64,000 bases of DNA from Hyphomicrobiales bacterium. Lineage in GTDB: Bacteria; Pseudomonadota; Alphaproteobacteria; Rhizobiales; Rhizobiaceae. A program made the translations under genes and the position numbers. The first letter of the stretch is position 1. Each line of letters opens with the position of its first letter. The stretch lies in contig UCHD01000019.1 in the NCBI GenBank assembly GCA_900472175.1, positions 1-64,000 of the forward strand, given 5' to 3'. Positions 63,133 to 64,000 of the stretch are shown here, piece by piece. The notes below the pieces were generated by a model, which worked only from the letters and a program-made list of their open reading frames with translations, searched no databases and was not told where the DNA came from.

Positions 63133-64000
63133 ATGCAGAGCGGACACGAGGCGGCCGAAATCACAGCGAACGGAATAGGCAAGGCCTATGGCGATTTCCA
63201 TGCCCTGCGCGATATTTCGCTGACCATAGGCTCCGGTGAATTCCTCACGCTCCTTGGCCCTTCCGGCTCCGGCAAAAGCACTTTTCTGATGATCCTGGCG
63301 GGCTTCGAGACGCCGACATCCGGAACCCTGCGCAAGAACGGCGCCGATATCACAACCGTACCAGCCGAGAAGCGTGCCTTCGGCATGGTCTTCCAGGGAT
63401 ACGCGCTGTTTCCACACATGACGGTCGAGCAGAACATCGCCTTTCCGTTGCAGGTACAGCGCCGGGCCGACGCCGATATCAAGCGCAGCGTCGATCGGAT
63501 CATCGATCGCGTCGGCCTTCGCGGGCATGAGAAGAAGCGGCCGGCGGGCCTGTCCGGCGGACAGCAGCAGCGTGTTGCCCTGGCGCGCGCCCTGGTGTTC
63601 GAACCCTCCGTGCTTCTGCTCGATGAGCCGTTTTCAGCGCTCGACAAGAACCTGCGTTCCTCGATGCAGGAAGAAGTCCGGCGGCTGCATCAAGAGACGG
63701 GTACCACCTTCGTCTTCGTCACGCATGATCAGTCCGAGGCCCTGGCGCTCTCGACCCGTATTGGCATTTTCAATCAGGGACAACTGCAGCAGATCGGCAC
63801 ACCGAAGGATGTCTATGAACGTCCGGCCAACCGGTTTGTCGCGGAGTTTCTGGGTGACGTGAATTTCCTGTCGCTATCCTCGGTCAGGCCAACGTCTGAT
63901 GGTGCAGAGGGACTGTTTGAGGGGCATCCGATGCGCATCTGTGCGCCCGGCCAGTCTGTCAGCGAACATTTCGCCATCCGGCCAGAGCATATGGTGATGT
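63133..64000 (+). CDS. Polyamine/thiamine-type ABC importer ATPase (cut by window end)
   Basis: First 289 residues; the 3' end lies beyond 64000. AAAGGAG stands 6 bases before the ATG. Walker A is LLGPSGSGKST, the Q-loop is MVFQGYALFPHMT, the signature is LSGGQQQRVALARAL, Walker B is VLLLDEPFSALDKNL and the switch is FVTHDQSEA. The sequence after about residue 240 starts the C-terminal TOBE domain (FAIRPEHM). It is PotA-like. The substrate, perhaps a guanidino or polyamine compound given the neighbours, depends on the missing permease and binding-protein genes. Confidence 0.9.
   Translation, partial: MQSGHEAAEITANGIGKAYGDFHALRDISLTIGSGEFLTLLGPSGSGKSTFLMILAGFETPTSGTLRKNGADITTVPAEKRAFGMVFQGYALFPHMTVEQNIAFPLQVQRRADADIKRSVDRIIDRVGLRGHEKKRPAGLSGGQQQRVALARALVFEPSVLLLDEPFSALDKNLRSSMQEEVRRLHQETGTTFVFVTHDQSEALALSTRIGIFNQGQLQQIGTPKDVYERPANRFVAEFLGDVNFLSLSSVRPTSDGAEGLFEGHPMRICAPGQSVSEHFAIRPEHMVM

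Overview
The window is about 64 kb of GC-rich alphaproteobacterial DNA, most likely a Rhizobiaceae secondary replicon (large plasmid or chromid; Rhizobium/Neorhizobium/Agrobacterium type). The main reason is a complete repA-repB-repC operon with its antisense RNA. Supporting signs are many ABC importers and sugar/organic-acid catabolic operons, an orphan eryR-eryH-eryI block, an EcfG/RpoE2-type stress promoter and palindromic intergenic repeats typical of the family. All identifications come from reading the sequence; no database search was run.

Layout. 1-7.3 kb: an osmotic-stress block (long MscS-type channel, proVWX betaine importer, small XRE regulator) lies between two decayed IS6-family copies in the same orientation. 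7.7-14.8 kb: replicon maintenance, with a Phd/PIN toxin-antitoxin pair, a tyrosine recombinase, a 1.7 kb gene-free stretch carrying two GTTGTAC palindromes (candidate centromere), and repABC with the ctRNA between repB and repC. 14.8-18.2 kb: a membrane GGDEF-EAL protein divergent from a SAM methyltransferase.

18.2-30.3 kb: a non-phosphorylating L-fucose-type sugar-acid pathway (fuconate dehydratase, FAH-type hydrolase, SDR, MaoC, Gfo/Idh oxidoreductase, mutarotase, second enolase-superfamily dehydratase) with its ABC importer, a divergent IclR regulator with a clear palindromic operator, and a fuconolactonase-like hydrolase. 30.3-33.2 kb: a MaoC / CoA-transferase / signal-less binding-protein-like operon. 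34-37.3 kb: aspartate 4-decarboxylase and the aspartate:alanine exchanger AspT. 37.5-39.6 kb: eryR-eryH-eryI. 39.9-41.2 kb: pncB.

41.3-47 kb: a TetR regulator, then a tight three-gene unit of N-formylglutamate-amidohydrolase-like, DUF1704 'QEGLA' metallopeptidase-like and glutathione-synthetase-like ATP-grasp proteins. This is the best candidate for an uncharacterised system in the window. 47-54.7 kb: small stress-type proteins, an orphan glgA, a second MscS-family channel, and a dioxygenase/esterase pair preceded by a perfect inverted repeat. 54.8-64 kb: gamma-glutamyltransferase, an FAD/FMN hydroxy-acid dehydrogenase pair, a dimethylargininase-like/M20 amidohydrolase pair with a divergent LysR regulator, and the first gene of a polyamine-type ABC importer cut by the window end.
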